Made by a program: the position numbers and the translations under genes | The notes under the pieces: generated by a model | What the model saw: only the letters and a program-made list of their open reading frames with translations | What the model was told of the DNA's origin: nothing | The model's database searches: none | Shown: positions 47,101 through 58,775 of the stretch, in pieces | Numbering within the stretch: the stretch's first letter is position 1 | Layout: each line of letters opens with the position of its first letter | Assembly: GCA_005281725.1 (NCBI GenBank) | Contig: SSBO01000012.1 | Location: forward strand, 3,606,102 to 3,670,101 | DNA from: Wuchereria bancrofti | Taxonomy: Eukaryota > Nematoda > Chromadorea > Rhabditida > Onchocercidae | Direction of reading: 5' to 3' | Length of the DNA stretch: 64,000 nucleotides

Positions 47101-49284
47101 TATGGTTAATTGGCTAGTAAATTTGAAAGAAATAGATGTTTATATTTTAAGGCAGCCAAAAAAATATATATATTTGTTTGGAACTAAACGCCTGTCATTT
47201 TTGTAAATCTATTCGATCTATTCAAAATAAGACAATTATTCGGATTGTTAATTTGTCGCAATAAGAAATCCGTCCACAAACTTTAGGATGTACTCGATTG
47301 ATGTATATCATTATCCATTTCTCTGCTTCTCTTTCTTATGACTAGGCTTTGATCAAGTACCATTTTTATTTCTTTCACCTTCATTTTGTTATTATTTTCA
47401 AATTAATACTTTTAGGAATGGCGAAACGAAATGAAAGACAAACGCATAATGCATGCATCCATGCTTATGTATGTGGCTAATGGTCGATTCAGCTTGACTT
47501 AAGCCCTTCTGCTATTACACAAACACAAAAACTTTTGGAAGATCGTTGATTAATCTAAACTATTCAAAATCGATTCAGTTTGTTTACTCGGCGTCTAAAC
47601 TCTAATTTGATTTGATTTCTACCATTGAGGTCTATTTTCTGTTCTCTTTATTCATATTCTCTTCAGTATAAACCGATTTTCTTCTTTTTTAAATTTCCAA
47701 AACTAGTCAAATATTCCTCTTTTCTTTTTACACTCTTTCACCTGGGTTTTTAGTTCAAATTTAACAAGAATCAAAATATTCCTTTTTCTTAGAATTTAAT
47801 TAATTGGTCGCAAAAATGCATACATTTGATTATTTTATTTATGAAATCACCAAAAAAAAAAGCATCAATTTCGTTATTTCCTTTGTAATTACATTTAGTT
47901 CCCATGTTATTGTAACTGATATGGTTAAATGATTGGTTTCAACAACTAAAGCATGGGAAAAAGAAATGCTCACTAATCTTCGGAAAACATTCAGGTCTTT
48001 ATTAGTCTCCAGTAGAGAAATAAATATTTTTGTCCTACAAGAACTTTACTGATATCCCAGTTGTGGAACCCAGCAAAGATAATCACTACTTGTTTTTCCA
48101 TGCTTTCATTTGCAAATTTCAATGAGATGAAATGATTCGTTTTGAGTGGAGGAGCACTTCTGGTCCGGAAAATCGATGTTGAATAAGACGGAAAGATCAG
48201 CATTTTGTTAACAGTAAGCAACTGCTCGTGAAAAAAATGATGGCTTATAATTGAAGAGATCATTATAGCCATTGAATCTATTTGTTTCACTTTGAAATAT
48301 AATTTTCTTGTACACCACTTATTTGTCAGAATCTTTGCAAGTTTTTCTTATCCAACTTTTAGTGACTATTTTAACCACTAATTACTCACATGCTAGTGAT
48401 TTTTTAATTACTCCTATTGCTAAATACTTATTGCTTAATTATTTAATGGAGTTGATCATAAATTGTTAGGACTAATTCCTTTTTTAAATTTTATTTAATT
48501 AGTTTTATAAGAGTTATAAGCAAAATATAAAAAGTTAAACTTTTGCTTTAGCAATCTAGAAATCAAAACAATAAAAATCAAAAAATTTTATGTGGTAAAA
48601 AATTTCTTATGTCGGATTTCTTTTTTTTATATTCTTCATTCGAAATTTATTTAAGTTAAATCTATTCATTCAAGGCTTATATGGTCACTGTTCACATGAT
48701 TTACAAGGTTACAATTTATGTGAAAATTTGAAGGCTAAATAATGAAGAAGAGATGTAATGTGGGAGTCATTGGAAAGTGATAAATCTTTGGGAGGGTGAT
48801 GAGGAGGAAAAGCATGCTATTCAACAGGATGCATAAACACTTCCCGGGAAGATGCTTAAATATAATATATTAGCATCAGCATTCACATTTCAACAAATGA
48901 TTCACAAATTTCATTGGCATACGAGATGGGTAATCAATAAAAAATATTATAGAATAGTCAATGTCCGATGTTCGATGCGTATTGGCCTGATATATAATGC
49001 AGTTGCACTGCAACATTTTGTGCATATATCAGTCACTCCGTTTGCACTTGCCACTAGTCAACGCTTTTTTTTATTTTTGTTTTGCTATAATCCGCACTTA
49101 ACTCACGACTTTATGTCACAAATATTTCTTCAGCTCTTGCTCCATCCACAACGACTTTGTCATTAGCATTTTTCAAACATCATCCATGTGGTCATTTGTT
49201 TTTCCAACTTATCTTTTCCCTAAATAAGCGTATTGTTTTTCTGTCCTGGCCTTTATTTTAGTCATTTAGTTAGGTTTTTCTTGT

Positions 49285-49322
49285 GAATGGACCACTTCTC
49301 AATTCTGAATGAACCACTTCTC
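49285..49322. repeat. Short tandem duplication GAATGRACCACTTCTC
   Basis: Two copies of the 16-base unit, differing at one base, start 22 bases apart. The arrangement looks like a local duplication. Confidence 0.6.
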
Positions 49323-50407
49323 CAACAATCTGCTGTACTAAGCGCAGCTAATTAATATTACTGGACTAATTTTTTCATATTTTAATAAGTTTCATATTTT
49401 CTAATTCACTTCTTTTAGCACATTTTGGATAATATTAACACTTATTAAATCTTTCTTTGTAAAATGCTATCTGAGCACTCTTCTCATTTTGCACTTATTT
49501 CTCGCCTTCTTTTCATTTTTTCGGCAGTTACTGTTGCACTGTTCTATGCACCATTAGCTGTGCCATTATTCTGAGGGAACTCTTGCATCCATTTCTTCCA
49601 TACTGTTTTTTTTCGATATCTTTAGCACTTTATTTGTTGTCATTTTATCAAGTGATATTTGATTTTCGGTCTTCCAATATGCTGATAACTTCCTTTTGTT
49701 CTCTAAATAAGCTTCCGAAAAAAAAAATTATTCTATGTTATGTTTGCGATATTCTTATTACCACTTTTATTGTCGTAAAATACATATTCATTCCTCCAAC
49801 ATCGTCTCTTATACAGGAAAATTCTTGCGAAGGAATTCTAGCTGCATTCGTCCAACTTGATTGAATGTTGCGAACTCTGGGATTGATGTTATAAGCCACC
49901 TCTCTCGTCTTTTTCACTGGACGAAAAAAAAAAAACTTTGAAAATGGATAGCAAACATGTATGCCATTTCAGTTAGCACAGAAAGTGGTCTTAGAGAAAT
50001 TCAAATTTTTCCAGGAAAACTTTAAGGCTCAAAGACATGGGCCTTCATTTTTACTTTTCGAAAAATTTTTTGTTCCTTTTTAGCAATCAATTTTAAAGGA
50101 TCACACTTTCACAAAGCTTCCGGTGCCCAAAATTCACAAAATTTTAAAAAATTTGAACACGACAAGCATGCTACTAGAACTTCAGTTGTTTTACTTTAGT
50201 TGTCATTCAGTATCGAAATAATACTTTCTGATAACTATCTGCAGCTTTAAAACTACAATCATTTGGATTTTTAGATCTAATTCATTAGCTAATTTTCTCA
50301 TCAGTTGGAAAGAATCATTTCAGAATCATTTCTGAAACGTGTCATTTAATACTGTCTCTTACCTTTAACATAAATTCGCGATGTATGAATCTTTCAAAAT
50401 TTGTATG

Positions 50408-50441
50408 TAATAGGTCTTTGAATGTAATAGGTTTTTGAAGT
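50408..50441. repeat. 17-bp tandem duplication GTAATAGGTYTTTGAA
   Basis: Two adjacent copies differ at one or two bases. It looks like replication slippage in intergenic DNA. Confidence 0.6.
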
Positions 50442-50865
50442 TGGATTAACATTTACAGGCAAAATTATATGTACGCTCTTACAATTTCTTTTTCGTTCAT
50501 TATTTACTAATATATCACAAAAATTCTTTTTCATAAATTTAGAAAGATTTGTTTTTCTAGATTATCCCAATTAATGCTTTATTCTTGTATGCCAAAATGG
50601 ATTGATACTTTCGTCCCTTGGTGACATCTTCAAAACGACTGTGTTTTAGACATCGATCATTTCGATCATTCGGCAACTCTAAAATTAAGTCAACATACGC
50701 ACTCATGCATGTATGTCAAATGAGTTCTTTAAGCTTTTACAGAAGACGATTACCAAAGAAAAGGATACAGAAGTGAAAGCTAAGTTGATTAATTCAAAGT
50801 AAAATTTTTCATTGAAAAGAAAAGTAATGTGACTGGCAGCAATGAAGTGATGTTTGGGGCATTTG

Positions 50866-52782
50866 ATGGAAAAGAGTTCGGACGCTATCACGTCGCAAGT
50901 AAATTCTAGACAAGTGGTGTTGCTTTCATGTGGCACGTTTAGTCCACCAACTTATATGCACCTTCGAATGTTTGGTAATTATTTTTTGTTAATTCATTTG
51001 TAAAAAGGCATCATTTAACCAAATCTACTAGCGGGTGACTCAGACTGGCAAAACTGAATATCATCAGAGATAACTCTTTTATGTAACGCTTCAAAAACCG
51101 TAATTAGTCCGTAACTAATTAGTCCAATTAATAATTAAATTTTCGTTGAATTGAAGCTTCAGTTAACTATTCTTATTTTAAACTTCTCTTAAGCTAAGCT
51201 TTATTTGGCTGATTTCACTGGAAAAATCGATAAGTAATAAACTTATTTGATCGACAAATAGTTTATTCAATTTTGTCTAGAAATTAAGTAAGAGTTTTTC
51301 TTTTTTAATAAAGGTAAACAAATTTTCTTATTTCATTGCATGAATAAGTTAGAAATTAACTCCATTAAATTGTTAGAGAATCTCTCCGAAAACTGTTATA
51401 ATGCTATAGAACGTGCTCGTGACTACCTCAAGAAAATACATGGATGGGAGGTCGTTGAAGGTATTATGAGTCCAGTAGCGGATAGTCTTGGTCGACCTGA
51501 TATAATACCAGCTAAACACAGGCTGAAAATGGTAGAATTGGCTGTCAAATCATCATCTTGGATCAGGTGTCTGTTTTTCATAGATCATTTTGAAATGTAA
51601 TATTTAAAGAAATGGATTAACGAGATTGCCACTGTCCCTATCTATTATCTAGCGAAACCACAGCCAAAGGAACGGGCTTGGCAAACAGGGGAAAAAGAAG
51701 ACCCTATTGAGCTTGTTTATTTTTGCAGTAGTACATTGAAAATGTACAAAATTTGGTTCGAAAAAGTTTTTACAATTTCAAAAAATTTTTTTTAAACCTC
51801 TATTACAGAGCAGATGGATGGGAATGTTCACAAGGTGAATGGATAAGGACAATTCATGTTTTGCATCATTTCAAGGAAGTATTTAATCATAAATATAGAA
51901 GTGAAAATTGCAAAGTACGATTATTACTACTCTGTGGCGGTGATGTTATCGAAAGCATTACAAAGTTGGCCGTTTCCGACGTTTTGCTGTGGAATACTAA
52001 GCAGGTTTATTTGTTTCCACATTTTTTAATGCAAGTGGTGCCGCTGTAATATAGAGTTAGAAATTTATTTTTCAAAGTAGAATAAAATATTTCTTTTGAT
52101 AAAAAAAAAGTAACATGTCTAAAAAATATAATACACTAAATTGCTGCATTTCTGTTTTTGTCTTTATGACCAATAAAGGAGTAATAAATTTATAATAAGT
52201 TGAATTTTAATGAACTAAAACTTTTAATAATTTAGATCGAAGAAGTTGTCCGAGATTTTGGTGTGGTTGTAGTGATGCGAGCAAATACTGATCCTGTTAG
52301 TGCTATCTATCTTGCAGATGTGCTCCATACTTACCAGGTATTCATATTTTGAATTTTCAAAACTGGCTTTCTAGTAGATTTTAATGAAAAATGAAATGTT
52401 TCTTTCACTGTTCTGACGTTTTAGAAAAATATATTTGTGATTGAAGATGAAACTTGTCCGAATGATATCAGTTCAACACGTTTAAGGTACGCATATTTTT
52501 TCTTTACTATTGCTAATGGTTAACATTCTAGCTTCCAAAAAAACTCGTTATTTAACACTATTCCAACTTAATTAATTCGTTAAGTCACTCCGGTTATAAC
52601 TGCTAAGTTATTTTGGCATAAATCGCTTCGATGTTTGAAAAATTAAATTGAAAGGTTGTGAAGCTAATTTCAGAACAGCTATTCGGCGTAAAGAATCGAT
52701 ACGATACTGTACGAGTGATGAAGTTATTCAATACATTGAGGACAATTCTCTTTACGGAGCCACATCATTACCAGCTATGTAA
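50866..52782 (+). CDS. nmat: Nicotinamide/nicotinate mononucleotide adenylyltransferase (NMNAT)
   Basis: Six phase-consistent exons: 50866-50974, 51410-51566, 51809-52004, 52236-52337, about 52425-52486 and 52674-52782 (244 aa). The enzyme joins NMN or NaMN to ATP to give NAD or NaAD, the central step of NAD synthesis. The N-terminal nucleotidyltransferase motif CGTFSPPTYMHLRMF (residues 22-36) matches the family GSFNPxTxxHLR, with H32 as the ATP-phosphate-binding His. GWEVVEGIMSPVAD, PAKHRLKMVELAV and GWECSQGEW match conserved family blocks. LLLCGGDVIES forms the mid-protein Gly-rich strand, and ISSTRLR (203-209) is the second ATP-binding motif. At 244 aa it is a little shorter than human NMNAT1, mainly in the C-terminal tail. 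The start is fixed by an in-frame TGA 15 bases upstream and no other ATG between. I cannot tell which worm paralogue it matches. The exon 5 start is uncertain by about 2 bases. Confidence 0.93.
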
Positions 52783-53021
52783 ACTCTGAATCTGTGATAA
52801 AATATGGAAATAATAGTGGCGTAATTATCTTAAGCATGTGTATTCAGCTGTCGAATTCAATTTTTTGGAATAAGGATAAGTAACAGAAAATACTGTTGTA
52901 TTTGTCATTTTGTAAATATTAAAAATTTAAGCTTCATTAAAAGTCTAAAACCTTACAAAATTTCTAATAAGGAATTATTAATGATGAAATAACAAGCCAA
53001 ATATAGTCCAACTATATATGA

Positions 53022-53027
53022 AATAAA
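53022..53027 (+). terminator. AATAAA polyadenylation signal of NMNAT
   Basis: A canonical AATAAA lies 240 bases after the NMNAT stop and about 250 bases before the acceptor of the next gene. This spacing is compatible with operon-type 3' processing. Confidence 0.45.
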
Positions 53028-53261
53028 ACAAATTTTTTGGCGAACTGAAAGTTATAATTGTTTCTTTTCTTTATAATAATACTTCCAAGATAATGAAAAG
53101 TTTAATAACTGTAGAGGCGATCATCTGTTAATATATCTTACTGACAATTATATGTTGATTAAAACCCAGGTAAGTATTGTTTAAGACTGGTAAGAAGCTG
53201 TTCGAATGCATGGTTTTCATTCAACATGCATTTGTTTTATGAATTCTTTTCTACATTGTAA

Positions 53262-53280
53262 TTTGCATAGTTTCAGGCGA
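53262..53280 (+). other. Candidate trans-splice acceptor of the gene downstream of NMNAT
   Basis: TTTGCATAGTTTCAG (AG at 53275-53276) lies four bases before the ATG at 53281. This suggests a spliced leader is added here, so the gene could be the second cistron of an operon with NMNAT. Confidence 0.4.
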
Positions 53281-55171
53281 ATGAAACTGCAAAATATCTG
53301 TAAATCGGCCAGTTCATCAAATATATCATCAAGCAGTATCATTGCTTCCCGTGGAAACTGTTTAAAACATCCGAACTTTAATCTTTTATCATTGAAGCAA
53401 ACTACTGAGGATGATAATCACAAAGCAATTCGTACCCATTCTTTAGAGGTTGTTATAAATTATTTTACAAATTATCGATGATTCAAGTTCTACCGCAAAT
53501 TCAAATCTACTCTTATGATTGGTATTACGTGCTAGAAATGGAGTTGGAACTTAAAACAATATTGAAACTTACACTAAAAGCGGGGAAGTGAAATGAAGCT
53601 TAACAGACCGAACAAAGGCATTCATTCTCGTATGCTTGTCTTTAGTGGAATTTAAGGTGATGGAGTCAAAAATTTACATAATGATTTGGTTGCTTGAAGA
53701 AATTTCTTGTTCATACTTGAGATTTTTCAAATTCTACGATTCCGCTTTTCTTAATAATCCTTAAATCATTTCAAGGTTTTCAACTTTGAATTTTTACAGG
53801 ATAAGAAACAATCAATTGTCTCAGAGTCAAGCAAGCCCTATTTGTATACCTCAGATTCCCTTCCTGGATGTGGGAAAGTTGTTAGCGCCACTCATTCACT
53901 ACTACAGTTACAAACAACTCTGCCATTTTGAATACAAAATAAACAGTGTTCAATTAAAACTAAAAACGATACAACGCATGTTAAAATGTCTTTCTTCCTA
54001 TTACTCTTTTAATATCAATTATTTGGTTCGAATGGTGACATTTAAATGAGTGTCAGGGATTTTTGTAGCTTTAGTTGATTCCAAAACTTTGCATCGTTTT
54101 TATTTATTCTAAAATTTTTACTGGTCATTTGTTACAGGTGCCAAAACAATCTAAGTACGCACATTTTTGGTCGTCAGAATCTCCAGATTATCATAATTTG
54201 ACCTCAAAATCATTTACTGCAAGCACTGACTGGGCTGATTACTTTGGTGTCAAAAAAGGTTATGCTTCAATTTTATCGAGTTCTGTCCAACCTGGAATTT
54301 TATCCTTATTTCCCTTTCATTGCCGCAGTAAAATTCCTTTATTGTCACGGCATATGTCACGTACACATGTTAAAGACTCCTAGTTAGAAAATTATCATAA
54401 ACCGTCGTAATTAATGCTGACTTTATTAAACGATCCTTAGTGTCGAAAAAAGTTATGTTTCAATATTTTTGGTCTTTGGTCTGGGACATATCTGTTAGAT
54501 TTTTATTCATACAATCGTTTAAAATTGTATGCAACTGATATAAATCTAATTGAGAATTACCGTCCAATAGATTTTAATATAAAATTTTCTGCTAAAAAAA
54601 AGTTTTCGGTGGAAAGACCCAAGTAACAACCAAAATTATTTCAGATGAACTCTCTAAGTGTGTGGAAAAAAAGGGACTGATAACATCGCAGATTACTGAT
54701 GTGCGCAATGAACGAGCTGATTTTCAAATGAAGATGTTATTAGCGCTGCAGGTAAAGAATTCAAATTTTCCACTATCTGTACTTGTATACTGGATTTTCA
54801 TTCTCTAAAAGGAATAGCTCCAATGTGACACATAAACTGCAGAAAATGCTCGAAATAAAGTATGCTAATGCATTTCGTGTATTTTATACTTCTAAACCCT
54901 AATTTTACACAATTCTTCCACAGAGTTCAGAGATTCCTGGTTTTAAAAATGATTGAAGGGAAGAAAATATGAAATACAAACTAAGCGACGCTCAATAGAT
55001 GCAGTCTCATGTAGCGTTGGGAATTTGACAACCGAAATCTCGTTGAAGAAAAAAGACAAAAGCCGTTCCTTATCCTATGTACGGTCTGAAGAAAGAAATG
55101 AAGAGAGTAATAATGTGACACTTATTTATAGAAAATATAAGTTGTCTTCAACTCCTGAAACTACTGTATAG
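53281..55171 (+). CDS. Unrecognised Ser-rich protein downstream of NMNAT
   Basis: I propose exons 53281-53448, 53800-53877, 54138-54246, 54645-54751 and a last exon that starts either at 54924 (stop at 54956, 164 aa) or at 54959 (stop at 55171, 224 aa). The first four are phase-linked, and the third and fourth look most coding-like (KYAHFWSSESPDYHNL; VEKKGLITSQITDVRNERAD). The N-terminal ~80 residues are Ser-rich and probably disordered. The longer C-terminus is basic and ends in ETTV, the form of a class I PDZ-binding motif. There is no signal peptide, membrane segment or domain that I recognise, so no function is proposed. The donors after exons 1 and 2 (GTTGTT) are weak, so this part may be wrong. 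An AATAAA at 55333-55338 fits as its polyadenylation signal. Confidence 0.5.
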
Positions 55172-55332
55172 CTCTTTTTTTCGGATCATTTATGAAATGA
55201 TTTTAATGCATCCCATTTCACTCCAGAATTTTTAAGAAAGCCTATGGACTTATTATAAAATTATAATTCTGAATGCCTAAAAAGATTCCAAAGTTTCAGA
55301 AGTTATGTACATTATTTTTATCAGAATATTGT

Positions 55333-55338
55333 AATAAA
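55333..55338 (+). terminator. AATAAA polyadenylation signal
   Basis: It lies 162 bases after the distal stop codon of the Ser-rich gene on the same strand. Confidence 0.35.
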
Positions 55339-55781
55339 TCTAATGTCTTTCATGAATACACACAATCTATGCAATCTTGTCACAATAATGCGATAGTATG
55401 GATTCATATTTGTGCAAAAAAAAGAATTTTTTTTCCTTTTAAATGACTCATTTAAATTTGTCAGGAAACAAAAATGCAAAATTGTGAAGTTCACAGTAGA
55501 TTTTTATTGATTCTCGTTTATGTAATGCGATTATAGATTCACCAGAAAATTTTACTTTATTTACTAATATGGCAGATATTTTCTAAACATAATTATACCA
55601 TTATTTGAACTATATGCAGATGTATTGATATGTCGTGAAACTTTTGCCAACCGGTCAATTATTTAAAAAGCACTTCCACTTATTGTGATTGGTTGACCAC
55701 TTATCGTCACTGTTACAGTTGAAACTACTTTCCCATTTTAAACATGTTCAGTTACCTGGAAAGTTTCGGTTTGGTTCTTAC

Positions 55782-56151
55782 TTAAGAAACCGTTAAATTA
55801 AAATTATAAACAGATTGTTTGAATAGAATTAATCTTCCACAATTTTCCGTATCATCAATTGTTATGATATAATAATGAAACTTCGAATTTGGAAGACAGA
55901 TAACTAAGCTGTGAGTAAATGGTAGGGGTCGTAAATTGATCTTTATTTCCCTTACACTATGTAGCAATTCATCTTAGATTGACAGTTTCTTTGCCCTAAA
56001 ATACTGTTCCTTGCTTACCTGGTAATACTGTTGACGCATTCACAAGCGATTGTGATAGGGGTGGTAAATTGATATTTATTTCCATTGTACTATGTGGCTT
56101 AGGGTTGGTCTTGGACTGGCAATTTTTCAAGAAAAACCTGCTGTTTATACT
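55782..56151 (-). CDS. Candidate two-exon coding segment, possible alternative 3' end of the ankyrin gene
   Basis: Exon 56151-56019 starts after a strong acceptor (ATTTTTTCAG) in phase 0 and ends at a perfect GTAAGC donor in phase 1. Exon 55972-55782 starts in the matching phase after TCTAAG and ends in TAA. The two contain related peptides: HSTMEININLPPLSQSLV in the first and HSVREIKINLRPLPFTHSLV in the second. Because the first exon starts in phase 0, it can follow exon E of the ankyrin gene (which ends in phase 0) as an alternative C-terminus; it could also belong to a separate downstream gene. No domain is recognised. Confidence 0.35.
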
Positions 56152-56748
56152 CTGAAAAAATTTCGGCCTTTTCAAAATGATATTTTGACTTTTTCCCAGG
56201 GATGAGATAAAGTTTGTAGCTAAGAAAAATTTTGTAGCAGATTTCATTAAAAAAAAACTTCATTTCCAAAACTTTTAACAGCACGCTGTCTTCCAATTAA
56301 AGTAGTGCACAGGGACAATAAAAAAAATAATGATACTGAACCTAAAACTATATGATAAAAAGACTTTAATAATTGTTCTCTCAGTCCCCGTCACTTTAAA
56401 TTTCTTATTTTTTGACTTATCTGATCTTCTTTAAGTTATTCTGATTCATTAATAATTGTTTCAGTGCTTGACCAACCAGTTCTGATAAGAACGAGTAAAA
56501 TGTAAATTTTAGATTCAATCACAAAAGTCAAAATTTTAAAGACTCGAGAGAAATTAGGCATTCACGTTGCTCAGTCAACTAATATGATAAACTCAAAAGA
56601 GCTTACGTTATCAGCTGACTTTACAATGAATTTATCAGTTTACTGATCATTCAGTTATTAAAACTCCGAATAATATTCCGTTAAATCTAGCGCAGGTCAG
56701 GTATTGCCTTTCAACCATTATTTTATGTTAACAGGTCGTTTTATCGTC

Positions 56749-56754
56749 TTTATT
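56749..56754 (-). terminator. AATAAA polyadenylation signal of the ankyrin gene
   Basis: TTTATT on the + strand, 16 bases past the stop codon at 56771. It supports an end of transcript here, against obligatory splicing to the exons further left. Confidence 0.4.
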
Positions 56755-56770
56755 TTTCTTAAAGACAAAT

Positions 56771-58775
56771 TTAGAAAATAACTTCTGCTGTTACTAATAC
56801 AGAGCTTTTAAATATTCTTAAACTAACATGTAACAGTGGTAATGATGATTTTGAACTTTCTGCCACTGATGAAGTACTGTCTTGAAAAGTTTGCACACAT
56901 CGCTGTGCGTACAACAAAAATTTCTGCTTAGCCTGCAAATACACTCTGAGTAGTGAAAAAACGGAATTTCCGTAATTATACCTTTTACTTACGTTACCCA
57001 AACATCAGCAGGTGCATATGTCACTTAAGAAATTATCAAATAATCCTTTATACTTGATCATCTTAAATTTCGATTTATGTAATATGGAAATAGTTTTACC
57101 GTTACCTTATAAATGCTACTGTATGTGTTCCAATTATTAAACGGTGGTGCAAACATCAAATTTGAGGAAACTTGATCGCGCAGCCGTTTCACCAAGCGCA
57201 AACGTCCCTTCTTTAGCATCCTAAACAGTATGCATTTAGATTTACTGAACAGTAAATGTACATCCACTTATTTTCTTTCACGATAACCAAAACCCTTTAG
57301 ATTCCCAGTGCGGTACTGTTGATATTCATTGATATTCGTCGTAATGTTGATGCAATTCTAGAATGCTCAACTTTTTCGAATTCTTAGGTATTCTATATTT
57401 TTTACAAGCTCAATTTCTATTATGCATCCCTCAAATGAGAGAAATGTGGTTCACTTAATTAGAGAAGTCAGTTTTCTAAAAAATCAATCTCACAATATTT
57501 TCACATTCAAAAAGCTAGATTTCAAAAAAAGTGAAATGAAAGAACTGTGGGGAAACGTTACATAGAAAACATGTATCGTTCATTTTTTCGAGCTAAACTC
57601 TCTGCAGTATAACCCATCAGATTTTTGGTACGAAATGCTTCGATACACCATCTCCTAGTCAATTCCTCTACCAGAAAGTTTAACAGCGATGACTGAGAAT
57701 ACATTGCGGCATACATTAGTACTGTATTACCCATTTTATCAACTGCCATAAGATTCACATTTTGCTGAAAGAGAAAGCCTTAATTCCTCAGTATAATTCA
57801 GACAAAACATAGTTATTAACTGAAATTGGAGTGAAACTTGAAATAAATGAACAATGGAAGTTAATAAAGTAACATTTTCTTATAAATGAATTATTATGGA
57901 ATACATTTGCTAGCTGGTGAAAGCAACTGAATGGCACTAATTCTACATAAAGTAAAATGATTAACTTGAATTTTTTTATTGGCATAGAAGTAAGTCAAAC
58001 CATGATCAAATGGTGAGCAACGGTATCGTTTCTCATCAAACAAGCTAACATTAATGGTGTACGCAATTGCCTTTCATCTGGTTCAGAAGGATCACATCCA
58101 GAACGAATCAACAAGTTTATATAACGCACCTGTAAACTTGTCATTAATTCTATTTCTCGACATTTCCACCTACTACTGGATTGATTTTTCACACACGAAT
58201 TTGCCTTTATGCATAAGACAAACCTGATTTGCTTTATCTAATTCATATCTTATCACCGACATGATAAGAGTTTCGCCACGAATATTTTTCTCCTTGACAT
58301 TAAAATCCACAAAGCTTTTTTCCAGCTTTTGTGGCAAATATTCATATTCTGTTCTCTAAAAAAAATTCTTTTGGTTATGCATTCTCAATGCAGGAAATTT
58401 ATTCCTCTTTCTACGATCACTTCTCTGCCACGTATATTGAAATTAAACAAAACTGAACAAAATAGAAAAAAAACTCTAAAAATGCGAAACGCATATGAAA
58501 AGGTTGAATAAATTAAATTTTGTGATGTGATGATGAACTACGATTTTTTTGATCTGAATAACTTTAAAAAAAAAGAAACAGACGTGATTGAAGACACTTT
58601 TAGTGCGTAAATTATCTAGTCTTGCATGAAGCCATCGTTCACATGCCATATGAGCAAAGGGTTTATTGTGAGATAATGTCGAATCCATTGCACCTTCTGA
58701 TAGATTTGCAGAGAAATTCTGGATATTTTGGTAAAGGACATCCATCGAGTAACTTTGTCTACAGCATTGTCTCAT
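56771..58775 (-). CDS. Ankyrin-repeat protein
   Basis: Six exons in transcript order: 58775-58596 (or to 58584), 58355-58224, 58129-58001, 57764-57562, 57220-57106, 56932-56771, giving about 306 aa. Exons 2-4 are phase-linked and encode three to four ankyrin repeats with recognisable cores: IRGETLIMSVIRYE, LRTPLMLACLMRND, DKMGNTVLMYAAMYSQ and a weaker MGYTAESLARKNE. The repeat set resembles the ANKRD34 style of a short array (my comparison, not verified). The N-terminal ~60 residues and the Lys/Arg-rich and Ser-rich C-terminus have no known domain. There is no signal peptide or membrane helix, so it is probably an intracellular binding protein. The start (ATG at 58775, or 58745) is uncertain; an acceptor-like TGCAATGCAG lies just upstream. 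AATAAA (56754-56749) follows the stop by 16 bases. Confidence 0.75.

Larger units (their letters stand above)
44127..50865. other. Intergenic region upstream of NMNAT, no supported gene
   Basis: This is the right part of the desert. Frames of 99 codons (minus, 47991-48290) and 104 codons (plus, 48852-49166) are open but show no domain, no codon bias I can see, and no splice partners. Two small tandem duplications occur (49285-49322; 50408-50441). The NMNAT promoter should lie at the right end. Confidence 0.5.

Noticed and set aside
47991..49166. Frames of 99 and 104 codons in the desert
   Set aside because: No conserved motif, no splice partners, and composition equal to the surrounding non-coding DNA.
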